A DNA stretch of 64,000 nucleotides, from contig BPGE01000001.1 of assembly GCA_026002875.1 (NCBI GenBank), positions 1,736,001-1,800,000 of the forward strand, in the 5' to 3' direction. Shown piece after piece: positions 25,400-34,243 of the stretch (position 1 is its first letter; every line of letters begins with the position of its first letter). Source of the DNA: Bryobacteraceae bacterium. GTDB lineage: Bacteria > Acidobacteriota > Terriglobia > Bryobacterales > Bryobacteraceae. The position numbers and the translations under genes are program-made. The notes under the pieces are model-generated. The model saw only the letters and a list, made by a program, of their open reading frames with translations, had not been told where the DNA came from and searched no databases.

Positions 25400-26811
25400 G
25401 CCCCGCCGCCCTTCGCCGCTTCCTCCGCCGCCTGCCGCACCGCCGCCCACGTCCGCTGCACGTCTTCCCGCGTCGTCTTGATGTTGCCGATCGCGATCCG
25501 CGCCACGAACCGCCCGTCCAGAACATTTCCGGACAGAAATGCTTCGCCCGATCCGTTCACCCTGTCCATCACCGCCCGTGTCGCTGCATCCCCCGCCTTC
25601 AGCCGGAAACACACCAGCGACATCGTCACCGGCGCCGCCACCTCGAACAGCTCGTGCGCCCGGATCTCTTCCGCCAGCTCCCGCGCCCAACGGATGTGCT
25701 CCCGGATGATCCCGCACACCTTCCGGTAGCCGAAGTGCCGCATCACGAACCACAGCTTCAGCGCCCGGAACCGGCTCCCCAGCGCAATCCGGTAATCCAT
25801 CAGGTGCACCGCCTTCGGGTCTTCCTGCGACGCCAGATACGGCGGCGTCAGCGAATACGCCTGCCTCAGCGCGTCCGGCCGCCGGCAGAAAAACGCGCTG
25901 CAGTCGATCGGCGTGAACAGCCACTTGTGCGGGTTCATCACCAGCGAATCCGCCTCGCCCGCGCCTTCGAGCATCCACCGGTTTTCCTCGAGCATCGCCG
26001 CCGCGCCTCCATACGCCGCGTCGATGTGATGCCACAGCCCCTCGCGCGCCGCCACCGCCTGGATCTCTTTCACCGGATCCACGCTTGTCACCGACGTCGT
26101 TCCCACCGTGGAAACCACGCAGAACGGCCGCAGCCCGGCTTTGCGGTCCTCCGCCACCGCCCGCTCCAGCAGGTCCGGACGCATCCGGTATGCCCCGTCC
26201 ACCCCGATCTTCCGCACGTGCTTCCGCCCCAGCCCCAGCGCCATGCATGCCTTCTCCACCGACGAGTGCGCGTGCTCGCTCGTGTAGACCACCATCCCCG
26301 GCTTCGCTCCTTCCTCGCGCAGATCCGGGTCCGCAACGGCGCGCGCCGCGCCGATCGCGTGCAGCGTCGAAATCGACGCCGTGTCGTGGATCATGCCGAA
26401 AAACGTCTCCGGCAGCCCCAGCCACTGCCGCAGCCATCCCATCACCGCCAGCTCCAGCTCCACCGCCGCCGGACACGAAAGCCACAGCATCCCGTTCACG
26501 TTCAGCGCCGCGCTCAGCAGCTCGCCCACGATGCCCGGCCCTGACGCGCTCACGGAGAAATACCCGTGGAACCGCGGGTGGTTCCAGTGGTTCACCGCCG
26601 GCAGCACCGTCTTCTCGAAGTCCTCCAGAATCGCCTCCATCGGCTCTCCATCCAGCGGCGCCGCGGCCGGGATGGCCGCCGCAAGCTCTCCAGGCTTCAA
26701 CCGCGGCGCGACCGGATAGTCGCGGATTTTTTCCAGATACTGCGCCACCCACTCGATCGCCGCAGCGCCATGCCTGCGCATCTCGTCCGCTGTCCAGTCC
26801 GCCTGTTGCAT
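25396..26811 (-). CDS. Pyridoxal-dependent (aromatic-L-amino-acid type) decarboxylase
   Basis: A 471-residue group II decarboxylase. It carries HWNHPRFHGYFSVSASGPGIVGELLSAALN, TASISTLHAIGAAR, the PLP-contact VVSTVGTTSVTSVDPV, HIDAAYGGAAAML, and the Schiff-base lysine near residue 296 in MNPHKWLFTPIDC. The family decarboxylates aromatic amino acids such as tryptophan, phenylalanine or DOPA to amines, or in some clades forms aldehydes. It is not in an operon with related catabolic genes, so substrate and purpose are open. Length and motif order are complete. Confidence 0.9.
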   Translation of the reverse strand: MQQADWTADEMRRHGAAAIEWVAQYLEKIRDYPVAPRLKPGELAAAIPAAAPLDGEPMEAILEDFEKTVLPAVNHWNHPRFHGYFSVSASGPGIVGELLSAALNVNGMLWLSCPAAVELELAVMGWLRQWLGLPETFFGMIHDTASISTLHAIGAARAVADPDLREEGAKPGMVVYTSEHAHSSVEKACMALGLGRKHVRKIGVDGAYRMRPDLLERAVAEDRKAGLRPFCVVSTVGTTSVTSVDPVKEIQAVAAREGLWHHIDAAYGGAAAMLEENRWMLEGAGEADSLVMNPHKWLFTPIDCSAFFCRRPDALRQAYSLTPPYLASQEDPKAVHLMDYRIALGSRFRALKLWFVMRHFGYRKVCGIIREHIRWARELAEEIRAHELFEVAAPVTMSLVCFRLKAGDAATRAVMDRVNGSGEAFLSGNVLDGRFVARIAIGNIKTTREDVQRTWAAVRQAAEEAAKGGGA

Positions 26812-26906
26812 CTTCGAGAACTCCTCATGGAACCGCCCCGCGCGCCGCAGGATTAGCCGCGCAGGGCCAAGTTATATACTAATGGGCGGTCGAGGTGCCC
26901 TCTCAC

Positions 26907-28166
26907 ATGGACAATCAGAAGCAGAACACCAGCCGGCGCTCTTTTCTCGCCGGCCCCGCTGCCGGCGCGGCTTTCACCATCGTCCGGCCTGAACTCGTGC
27001 GCGGCTGGGCCGCGGAAAAATTGAGAATCGGCCTTGTCGGCTGCGGCGGCCGCGGCACGCAGGCTGTCGAAAACGCCATGGCCGCCGATCCGGCTGTCGA
27101 ACTCGTCGCCATGGCCGACGCCTTCGAAGACCGCCTCGAAGGCAGCCTCAAGCGCCTGCGCAGCCTGCCCATCCAGGACCGCATCAAGGTCGATCCCGAA
27201 CACCGCTTCGTCGGCTTCGACGGCTACGCCAAGCTCATTAAATCCGGCGTCGACGTCGTCTTCCTCTGCACGCCCCCGGGCTGGCGCCCCCTCCACTTCG
27301 AAGCCTGCATCGACGCCGGCAAGCACGTCTTCATCGAGAAGCCCTTCGGCGTCGATCCCGTCGGCGTCCGCCGCGTCATGGAAGCCGGCCGCAAGAGCGT
27401 CGAAAAGAAACTCTCCGTCGTCAGCGGCGCGCAGCGCCGCAGCGATCCCTTCTATCTCGAAAACGTCGACGCTATCAAGAACGGCAAGCTCGGCGAGGTC
27501 GTCGCCCTCTACGCCTACTGGATCGGCACGCCGGTCATCCAGCAGCGCAACGGCCGCAACCCCAAATGGGGCGAGTTCGAGTGGCAGCACCGCAACTGGT
27601 ACTCCAACCTCTGGCTCTGCGGCGACCAGATCGTCGAGCAGCACCTCCACAACATCGACGTCTGCTGCTGGATCATGGGCGGACCCCCGTCGAGCGTCGT
27701 CGCCAGCGGCGGCGCCGCCTGGCGCCCCGTCGGAGACGAAATCTACGGCAACATCTACGACCACATCTCCGCCGACTTCGAGTTCCCCAACGGCGTCCGC
27801 ATGTCCAGCTACTGCCGCCAGTATCCGCAGGGCTGCTACCAGCAGGTCAACGAAATCGTCGCCGGCAGCAAGGGGCGCATGACCCTCAACCAGACCCGCG
27901 GCGGCCCCGGCTATGTCCAGGAGCACGTCAAGCTCTACAAGTCCATCCGCGGCGACGGGCCCTACATCAACGAAACCCAGGCCGTCGCCGAATCCACCAT
28001 GGCCTGCATCATGGGCCGCGAGTCCGCTTACTCCGGCCTCAAGATCACCTGGGACATGATCATGAACTCCAAACAGGACCTCATGCCCAAGGCCGATCAG
28101 TACACCTACGACTTCAAGGCCGAGCCCACCCCGTTCCCCGTGCCCGGCAAGTACAAATTCATCTGA
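26907..28166 (+). CDS. Tat-exported Gfo/Idh/MocA-family oxidoreductase
   Basis: A 419-residue protein from the ATG at 26907 (an in-frame GTG at 26895 is possible). The Tat signal is SRRSFLAGPAAGAAF, followed by IGLVGCGGRGTQAV, VVFLCTPPGWRP and the EKPFG motif near residue 145. A later stretch, EHLHNIDVCCWIMGGPPSSVVASGG, is common in the exported Acidobacteria/Planctomycete subfamily. It likely oxidises or epimerises a sugar or inositol in the periplasm with tightly bound NAD(P). It is only distantly similar to the one at 10766-12037. It is flanked by divergent and convergent genes and seems monocistronic. Confidence 0.88.
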   Translation: MDNQKQNTSRRSFLAGPAAGAAFTIVRPELVRGWAAEKLRIGLVGCGGRGTQAVENAMAADPAVELVAMADAFEDRLEGSLKRLRSLPIQDRIKVDPEHRFVGFDGYAKLIKSGVDVVFLCTPPGWRPLHFEACIDAGKHVFIEKPFGVDPVGVRRVMEAGRKSVEKKLSVVSGAQRRSDPFYLENVDAIKNGKLGEVVALYAYWIGTPVIQQRNGRNPKWGEFEWQHRNWYSNLWLCGDQIVEQHLHNIDVCCWIMGGPPSSVVASGGAAWRPVGDEIYGNIYDHISADFEFPNGVRMSSYCRQYPQGCYQQVNEIVAGSKGRMTLNQTRGGPGYVQEHVKLYKSIRGDGPYINETQAVAESTMACIMGRESAYSGLKITWDMIMNSKQDLMPKADQYTYDFKAEPTPFPVPGKYKFI

Positions 28167-28230
28167 TTCTGTTTCAAACACAACGGGCCGGTTCTGGCAC
28201 CCCGCCGGACCGGCCCGTTCCTCTTCCCCC

Positions 28231-29682
28231 TCACTTCCTCCAGAACGCCGGCGTCAGCACCACCACCAGCGTGTAAAACTCCAGCCGCCCCGCGATCATG
28301 CACAGGCTCAGCGTCCACTTCACCGCCGCCGGCAGGTGCGCGTAGTTCTCCGCCGGCCCTACCGTCCCGAACCCCGGACCGATGCTGAACATCGCCGCCG
28401 CCACGCTGCTGAGCGCCGTCAGCAGGTCCAGTCCTGCAGCGGAAACAATCAGCAGCGCCGTCAGAAACACGAACAGCGACAGGTAGATCAGGTTCAGCAG
28501 CCCCTGAATCGCCGTCTCCGGAACCGTCTCCCCGCCCGCCCGCACCGCAAAGACTCCGCGCCGGAACGACGTCCGCTTCAGCTCCCGGTCCACCGTCTTG
28601 CCCAGCAGCAGCACCCGCGCCACCTTCCATCCGCCCGCCGTCGAACCCGTGCATCCGCCCACGAACATCAGCGCCAGCAGCAGGGCGTGCGTCAGCGGCG
28701 GCCACTGCTCGTAGTCCGCCGTGGCGAACCCCGTCGTCGTCCCGATCGACACCACCTGGAACAGCGCCGCCCTGAGCGCCTCCTCCCCGCGCAGAGTTCC
28801 GCTCCAGTGCAGCGCCAGGAATACGGCCAGCGCCGCGCCGCCCAGGATCATCAGGTACCCCCGGACCTCGAAATCCGAGAAAAACCGCCTCCCCTCCCGC
28901 CGCACCCACAGCCGGTAGTGCATCGTGAAATTCAGCCCGGCAAGCAGCATGAACGCGATGATGATGTACTGCACCGCCGGGCTCGGAAACCCGCCCACGC
29001 TCTCTGTCCGCGTCGAAAACCCTCCCGTGCCCAGCGTCGAAAACGTGTGGCATGCCGCGTCGAACGCGCTCATTCCCGCCAGCCTGAGCAGCAGGTACTC
29101 GAGCAGCGAAAGCCCCGCATACACCTTCCACAGCGACAGCGCCGTCTCCGCGATGCGCGGCGCCAGCTTTTCCGACCGCGCCCCGCTGAACTCCGCCCGG
29201 TACAGCGCCATGCCCCCAGCCCCGATCAGCGGCAGCACCGCGATCGTCAGCAGCACCACGCCCATTCCGCCCAGCCAGTGCGTGAAGTGCCGCCAGAACT
29301 GGATCACCGGCGGCAGCACCTCCACACGCGGCAGGATCGTCGCCCCCGTCGTCGTGAATCCCGAAACCGACTCGAAAACCGCGTCCGTCACCGATCCGAA
29401 GGCGGGCGTCAGAAAATACGGAACCGCCCCGAACGTGCATCCCATCACCCACAGCAGCACCGTCAGCAGGATCCCCTCCCGCCGCGTGATCTCGTGCTGC
29501 GGCGGTTTCAGCAGATACGCCAGCGCCGCGCCCGTGCACGCCGTGATCAGCGCCGCCTGCCCCATCGTCCCCGCGCCCCCCGCGCCGGCCACCCATCCCC
29601 ACGCCGCCGGCAGCGCCATCGCCCCTGCCAGCATCAGCAGAAAAATCCCCGCAATGTGAAAGAGCCCGGCGGCGTGGATCAT
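28231..29682 (-). CDS. trkH: TrkH-family potassium uptake membrane subunit
   Basis: A 483-residue polytopic membrane protein. Selectivity-filter-like loops are visible: ESVSGFTTTGATIL in the first pore region, HTFSTLGTGGFSTRT, SIGTTTGFATADY and FSIGPGFGTVGPAENY. There is also HWLGGMGVVLL and GGCTGSTAGGWKVAR. It pairs with the TrkA gene, which overlaps its start by 4 bp upstream. Together they would form a Trk potassium importer gated by nucleotide binding to TrkA. Confidence 0.93.
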   Translation of the reverse strand: MIHAAGLFHIAGIFLLMLAGAMALPAAWGWVAGAGGAGTMGQAALITACTGAALAYLLKPPQHEITRREGILLTVLLWVMGCTFGAVPYFLTPAFGSVTDAVFESVSGFTTTGATILPRVEVLPPVIQFWRHFTHWLGGMGVVLLTIAVLPLIGAGGMALYRAEFSGARSEKLAPRIAETALSLWKVYAGLSLLEYLLLRLAGMSAFDAACHTFSTLGTGGFSTRTESVGGFPSPAVQYIIIAFMLLAGLNFTMHYRLWVRREGRRFFSDFEVRGYLMILGGAALAVFLALHWSGTLRGEEALRAALFQVVSIGTTTGFATADYEQWPPLTHALLLALMFVGGCTGSTAGGWKVARVLLLGKTVDRELKRTSFRRGVFAVRAGGETVPETAIQGLLNLIYLSLFVFLTALLIVSAAGLDLLTALSSVAAAMFSIGPGFGTVGPAENYAHLPAAVKWTLSLCMIAGRLEFYTLVVVLTPAFWRK

Positions 29683-31073
29683 CGCCTCCAGAGCCCTCCC
29701 AGCCCGGAATGCGCCGTACCCGAAGACATCATCTCTTCCAGTTTCGGCAGCGCCTTCTCCGACGTGAAAAACAGGATCCGGTCGCCCTCTTCGATGACAT
29801 CATTGCCGCGCGGCACCACCACCTCGCCGTCCTTCCTCAACAGCGCCCCGGCGACCACCTCCCGCGGAAACTCGATCTCCCGCAGCCTCCTCCCCGCGTA
29901 TTTCCACCTCGGCGGCGCCGTCAGTTCGATCGCTTCCGCCGCCTCGTCGCCGAACGTCGTCACCGACTGCACGTCCCCCCGCCGCGCAAACTGCAGGATC
30001 CGGTCCACCGTCGTCAGCCGCAGGCTCACCGTCGAGTGAATCCCCAGCCGGTGCGCCAGCGGCAGATAATTCAGCCGGTTGATCAGCGCCACCAGCTTCT
30101 TCGCCCCCAGCCGCCGCGCCAGCATCGCCGCAATCAGGTTCTGCTCGTCTTCGTTCGTCAGCGCCAGATAGGCGTCCACTCCTTCCACGCCTTCTTCCAC
30201 CAGCGTCGCCGCGTCCGTCCCGTCGCCGTGCACCACCATCGTGTCCTTCAGGATCGTCGCCACCTTCTCGCACCGCGCCGCGTCCCTCTCGAACAGCTTC
30301 ACCCGCACGCCCTGCTTTTCCAGATGCTCCGCCACCAGAATCCCCAGCTGCTTGCCCCCCAGAATGAACACCCGCTCCACCTGCTTCGATTCTTCCAGCC
30401 CGAGGAATTTCAGCATCTCGGGAAATTCGTCCGTCCGCGTCAGCGCATAGACCTGGTCGTGCACCTGCAGCACGTCCGAGCCCCGCGGAATGATCACCTG
30501 CGTGCCGCGCAAAATCATCACGAGCAGCGAATGTTTCGGCGGGCCCATCCGCGCCAGCTCGATCAGGCTCTTCCCGGCGAGCCAGTGCCCGCTCTGCAGG
30601 AACATCCCGAACAGCCGGATCTTGCCGTCGGCGAAGTCGATGATGTCCGTGATTCCCGGCAGCCCCAGCACCGGCAGGATCCGCCGCGCCTGCTCCGATT
30701 CGGGGTGGATCAGAAGGTCGATCTTCAGCCCGATCCGCTGGCACGCCTTCCTCCACTCCTCCACCTCGTGGCTCCGCACGCGCGCCACCTTCACCGGCAC
30801 CTCGAACTCCGCCTGCGCCGCCAGGCACGCCAGCAGGTTCGCCCGGTCGTCGTTCGTGATCGCGATGAACATATCGGCGTCGCCCAGCCCCGCCGACCGC
30901 AGCGTGTGAATGCTCACTGCGTCGCCCTGCACCACCCGCGCGTCCAGCGTGTCGTCCAGGTGCTGGCAGCGGTCCGCGTTCGGCTCCACGATCGTCACCT
31001 CGTTGCCTTCGCGCACCAGACGGCGCGAAACCAGCTCGCCGACTCCTCCGCCGCCTGCCACCACGATCCTCAT
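29679..31073 (-). CDS. trkA: TrkA potassium channel regulatory subunit (two RCK units)
   Basis: A 464-residue cytoplasmic protein with duplicated RCK_N/RCK_C units. The first begins MRIVVAGGGGVGELVSRRL and has the acidic end of strand 2 (EVTIVEPNADRC); the second begins VFILGGKQLGILVAEHL near residue 240. Each is followed by a TrkA_C region (IIPRGSDVLQVHDQVYALTR and VVPRGNDVIEEGDRILFFTS). It binds NAD(H)/ATP and gates TrkH. Its stop overlaps the trkH start as ATGA. It is divergent from the amidase gene, and the 137-bp gap probably holds both promoters. Confidence 0.93.
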   Translation of the reverse strand: MRIVVAGGGGVGELVSRRLVREGNEVTIVEPNADRCQHLDDTLDARVVQGDAVSIHTLRSAGLGDADMFIAITNDDRANLLACLAAQAEFEVPVKVARVRSHEVEEWRKACQRIGLKIDLLIHPESEQARRILPVLGLPGITDIIDFADGKIRLFGMFLQSGHWLAGKSLIELARMGPPKHSLLVMILRGTQVIIPRGSDVLQVHDQVYALTRTDEFPEMLKFLGLEESKQVERVFILGGKQLGILVAEHLEKQGVRVKLFERDAARCEKVATILKDTMVVHGDGTDAATLVEEGVEGVDAYLALTNEDEQNLIAAMLARRLGAKKLVALINRLNYLPLAHRLGIHSTVSLRLTTVDRILQFARRGDVQSVTTFGDEAAEAIELTAPPRWKYAGRRLREIEFPREVVAGALLRKDGEVVVPRGNDVIEEGDRILFFTSEKALPKLEEMMSSGTAHSGLGGLWRR

Positions 31074-31210
31074 GCTGACTTCTCCTGCATCTGGCTCCTT
31101 TCAGCCCTCCGCGCGGACGCCTTCGCTCCCGTACGTCTTCGCAGTATACGGAACCGCGGACCTGCGCGAGCGCCGCCGCTCCCCGCGCCCGCCGCAGTAC
31201 AATCCTTCTC

Positions 31211-32770
31211 ATGACTCGCCGAGACCTGGTCCTTGCCGCGGGCGCCGCCGCTCTGGCCTCGTGTGCGCGCTCCCGTGGTCCGCAGCCGGAGACCGCCACG
31301 CTCTCCATCTCCGAACTCGCCGCCGGCCTTCACGCCGGACGGTGGACCGCGGAGCAGCTCGCGCGCCTGTATCTCCAGCGCATCGACTCCATCGACCGCC
31401 GCGGTCCCTCCCTCCGCTCCGTGCTCGCCGTCAACCCCGACGCTCTCAAACAGGCTGCCGAACTCGACCGCGAGCTCAAGGCCAAAGGCCCCCGCAGCGT
31501 CCTCCACGGAATTCCGATTCTCATCAAGGACAACCTCGACACTTCCTTCATGCCCACCACCGCCGGCTCGCTCGCCCTCGCCGATTGGCGGCCTCCGAAA
31601 AACGCGCCTGTCGTCCAGCGCCTCATCGATGCCGGCGCCGTCATCCTCGGCAAGACCAATCTCAGCGAGTGGGCCAATTTCCGCTCCAGCCGCTCCGTCA
31701 GCGGATGGAGCGCCGTCGGCGGCCAGACCCGCAACCCCCACGCCCTCGACCGCAACCCCTCCGGCTCCAGCTCCGGCTCCGGCGCCGCCGTCGCCGCTTC
31801 TCTCTGCGCCGCCGCCATCGGCACGGAAACCGACGGCAGCATCGTCAGCCCCTCTTCCGTCTGCGGCATCGCCGGACTGAAACCCACCGTCGGCGCCCTT
31901 CCGGGCGAAGGCATCGTTCCCATTGCTCCCTCGCAGGATACGGCCGGCCCGATGGCCCGCACGGTCCGCGATCTCGCCCTGCTGTTTGAAATTCTCGCCG
32001 CCGGAAATTCTGCGGCATTTCCTGAGAAATTCGAGATCCATTCCCGGCTCAATGCGGGAGCGCTCAAAGGCGCGCGCATCGGCATCCCCCGCCGCTTCCA
32101 CCAGCGCCGCCAGCTGCTCAACCGCTTCCTCGACGCCCAGGTGGAGATCCTCAAAAAAGCCGGGGCCGAAGTCATTGACGAAGCCGAACTCCCCTCCCAC
32201 GGCCAGATCGGCGACGCCGAATACACCGTCCTTCTCTATGAATTCAGGGACTCTCTCAATCGCTATCTCAGCCGCCTGCCCGAGAATTTCCCCGCCCGCA
32301 CGCTGGAACAGCTGATCGAATTCAACGACAGGCACAGGGACAGGGAAATGCCGTGGTTCGGCCAGGAGATCTTCATCGAGGCACAGAAAAAAGGCCCGCT
32401 CACCGAGCCCGCCTACAGAGAAGCCCGCGAGAAGTGCCTCCGCCTCGCCCGCACGGAAGGCATCGACGCCGTGATGGACCAGCACAAGCTCGACGCCCTC
32501 GTCACGCTCACCACCGGACCCGCCTGGTTCATCGACTGGGTCAACGGCGACGCGGGCGGAGGCGGCTGCTCCCAGCCTGCCGCCGTCGCCGGATACCCCC
32601 ACGTCACCGTCCCCGCCGGCTTCATCCGCGGCCTTCCCGTCGGGCTGTCCTTCTTCGGACGCGCCTGGAGCGAGCCCCGCCTGCTCGAGCTCGCCTACGC
32701 CTACGAACAGGCCACCCGCGCCCGCCGCGATCCAGCCCTCCGCCCCGGCGGCCCCGCCCCGTCCGCCTGA
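31211..32770 (+). CDS. Exported amidase-signature-family hydrolase
   Basis: A 519-residue amidase. The Ser-cisSer-Lys triad is visible: Lys106 in IPILIKDN, the cis-serine within GSSSGSG at 185-191, and Ser210 in GTETDGSIVSPSS. The N-terminus MTRRDLVLAAGAAALASCAR is a Tat or lipoprotein-type signal (Cys19). It likely acts on small amides or amino-acid amides in the periplasm. It is divergent from trkA. The hairpin repeat array at 32785-33310 starts 14 bp after its stop and so would lie in its 3' untranslated region. Confidence 0.9.
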   Translation: MTRRDLVLAAGAAALASCARSRGPQPETATLSISELAAGLHAGRWTAEQLARLYLQRIDSIDRRGPSLRSVLAVNPDALKQAAELDRELKAKGPRSVLHGIPILIKDNLDTSFMPTTAGSLALADWRPPKNAPVVQRLIDAGAVILGKTNLSEWANFRSSRSVSGWSAVGGQTRNPHALDRNPSGSSSGSGAAVAASLCAAAIGTETDGSIVSPSSVCGIAGLKPTVGALPGEGIVPIAPSQDTAGPMARTVRDLALLFEILAAGNSAAFPEKFEIHSRLNAGALKGARIGIPRRFHQRRQLLNRFLDAQVEILKKAGAEVIDEAELPSHGQIGDAEYTVLLYEFRDSLNRYLSRLPENFPARTLEQLIEFNDRHRDREMPWFGQEIFIEAQKKGPLTEPAYREAREKCLRLARTEGIDAVMDQHKLDALVTLTTGPAWFIDWVNGDAGGGGCSQPAAVAGYPHVTVPAGFIRGLPVGLSFFGRAWSEPRLLELAYAYEQATRARRDPALRPGGPAPSA

Positions 32771-32784
32771 AACCAGCAACAGGC

Positions 32785-33310
32785 TTCCCCTCGCGCTCGC
32801 GCGAAGGCTGCATCCCAACCGTGTTTCCCCTCGCGCTTGCGCGAGGGCTGCATCCCAACCGTGTTTCCCCTCGCGCTTGCGCGAGGGCTGCATCCCACCC
32901 ATGCCTCCCGCGCGCTCTCCTGCGGGTTTCCCCTCGTCCTTGGCCGAGGGCTGCATCCCAACGGGCTTCCCCTCGCGCTTGCGCGAGGGCTGCATCCCAC
33001 CCATGCCTCCCGCGCGCTCTCCTGCGGGTTTCCCCTCGTCCTTGGCCGAGGGCTGCATCCCATCCGTGTTTCCCCTCGCGCTCGCGCGAGGGCTGCATCC
33101 CACCCGTGCCTCACGTCGCCTTCTCTCACGGGTTTACCCTCGCGCTTGCGCGAGGGCTGCATCCCAACCGTGTTTCCCCTCGCGCTTGCGCGAGGGCTGC
33201 ATCCCACCCATGCCTCCCGCGCGCTCTCCTGCGGGTTTCCCCTCGGCCTTGGCCGAGGGCTGCATCCCAACGGGCTTCCCCTCGCGCAAGCGCGAGGGCT
33301 GCATCCCAAC
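32785..33310 (+). repeat. Hairpin repeat array 1 (11 units)
   Basis: Eleven copies of a core of about 33 bp. The consensus is TTCCCCTCGCGCTTGC followed by GCGAGGGCTGCATCCCA. The TTCCCC starts are at 32785, 32825, 32865, 32928, 32967, 33030, 33070, 33134, 33174, 33237 and 33276, so spacing is always about 40 or 63 bp. Each core holds a 9-bp hairpin with a 2-nt loop; units 4, 6 and 10 have another stem (GGCC-type, perfect in unit 10 as CCCTCGGCC/GGCCGAGGG). The long intervals contain the linker CCTCCCGCGCGCTCTCCTGCGGG or a variant. The array fills the space between two plus-strand genes. Its open frames are by-products of the repeat. Confidence 0.95.
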
Positions 33311-33367
33311 CGTGACTCCACGGCACTGCGCCAGCGCCGCCACCACCCCTGTTAGTCTGATATCAGC

Positions 33368-34066
33368 ATGGTTCGCGAAAACGTCCGCCCCACCGCGAAG
33401 CAGCGGCGGCCGTGGCTGCTCGCCGCCGCCGGAATGGCTCTCCTGGCGGCAGTCTCATGCTCCCCAAGAAAGCCCGCCCCGGCGAAATCCGTCCCGCAAC
33501 AGAATTTCGAGATTCTGTTCCGCGCCATGCAGGCCGCCTGGAACCACATCTTCACCACGGATGGCGCCGGCGAGTACCGCATGGCGCGCCTCGAATTCTT
33601 CGATGGCGAAAAAGAGACCCCCTGCGGCAAAATTTCGCGCGGCCTTCACTACTGTGCGGAAAACAGAACGATCTCGGTCCATAACGGCTGGCTCGATGGC
33701 CCCGGCGCCCCGCTGCCGGACGTGCGCGCGTACATTCTGGCCCGCACTCTCGCCCGCCATGTCCAGCACCAGCTCACCATCGACGAGCGCGTCGAAAAGG
33801 CCATCGGCGCCAACCCGCGCGAAAAGGACTCCCTGCTCCGCAAGCGCGAACTCCAGACCGACTGTTTCGTCGGCCTCTGGCGGCGCTATCACGAGCAGCC
33901 GGAACCCTCCGCCGACGCCCTGAAAAACGCCATGCGCGAGGCAGCCCGGCAGGGCGGGGAAGAACTCCCCAACGCGATCCTCGAAGACCGCCTCCTCTGG
34001 TTCAGCCGCGGCCTCGCGGCGGAAGAAATCGCCGCCTGCAACATCTTCGCCGAACCCGGACGCTAG
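33368..34066 (+). CDS. Lipoprotein related to YpfJ-type zinc metallopeptidases, HExxH lost
   Basis: A 232-residue protein with a lipoprotein signal (AAGMALLAAVSC, Cys31). The rest follows the neutral zinc metallopeptidase family (YpfJ/PF04228): a YC segment at 95-96, AYILARTLARHVQHQL at 121-136 where the family has AHEVGHHVQ, and ELQTDCFVGLW at 161-171 matching the family's ELQADCxAGxW. The zinc ligands and catalytic Glu are replaced: Arg126 for His, Thr127 for Glu, Arg130 for His. Glu161, the third-ligand region, remains. It is probably an inactive binding or regulatory homologue. It follows repeat array 1 and precedes the large metallopeptidase gene. Confidence 0.7.
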   Translation: MVRENVRPTAKQRRPWLLAAAGMALLAAVSCSPRKPAPAKSVPQQNFEILFRAMQAAWNHIFTTDGAGEYRMARLEFFDGEKETPCGKISRGLHYCAENRTISVHNGWLDGPGAPLPDVRAYILARTLARHVQHQLTIDERVEKAIGANPREKDSLLRKRELQTDCFVGLWRRYHEQPEPSADALKNAMREAARQGGEELPNAILEDRLLWFSRGLAAEEIAACNIFAEPGR

Positions 34067-34243
34067 CCGAAATTCCGCTCGAATCCTCGTCCCGGAACCT
34101 GGCCGCGCCGCCGCAGCGGCCGTCCGCCGAACAGCCGCTGCGGCTGCGCTGAGCCGAGCGCTCTGAGGAAGTACCAGTTTCGATGGGCCAAAATAGTTTG
34201 TGTTTCAGGTCTGGTTGTCTTAATATGGGGCCTCGGAGGATTC

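Noticed and set aside
31070-33103. Minus-strand open frame of 677 codons opposite the amidase gene
   Set aside because: Combines the antisense of the amidase with repeat-array translation; no homology seen.
32785-33310. CRISPR array
   Set aside because: Intervals between cores are similar to one another rather than unique, spacing alternates between two lengths, the core stem varies, and no cas genes are near.
32622-33321. Proteins with repeated MQPSRKREGK or GWDAALAQARGE peptides in the first repeat array
   Set aside because: Open frames exist in nearly every register on both strands because the repeat lacks stop codons. The peptides are translations of a nucleotide hairpin repeat, without ribosome sites or known domains.
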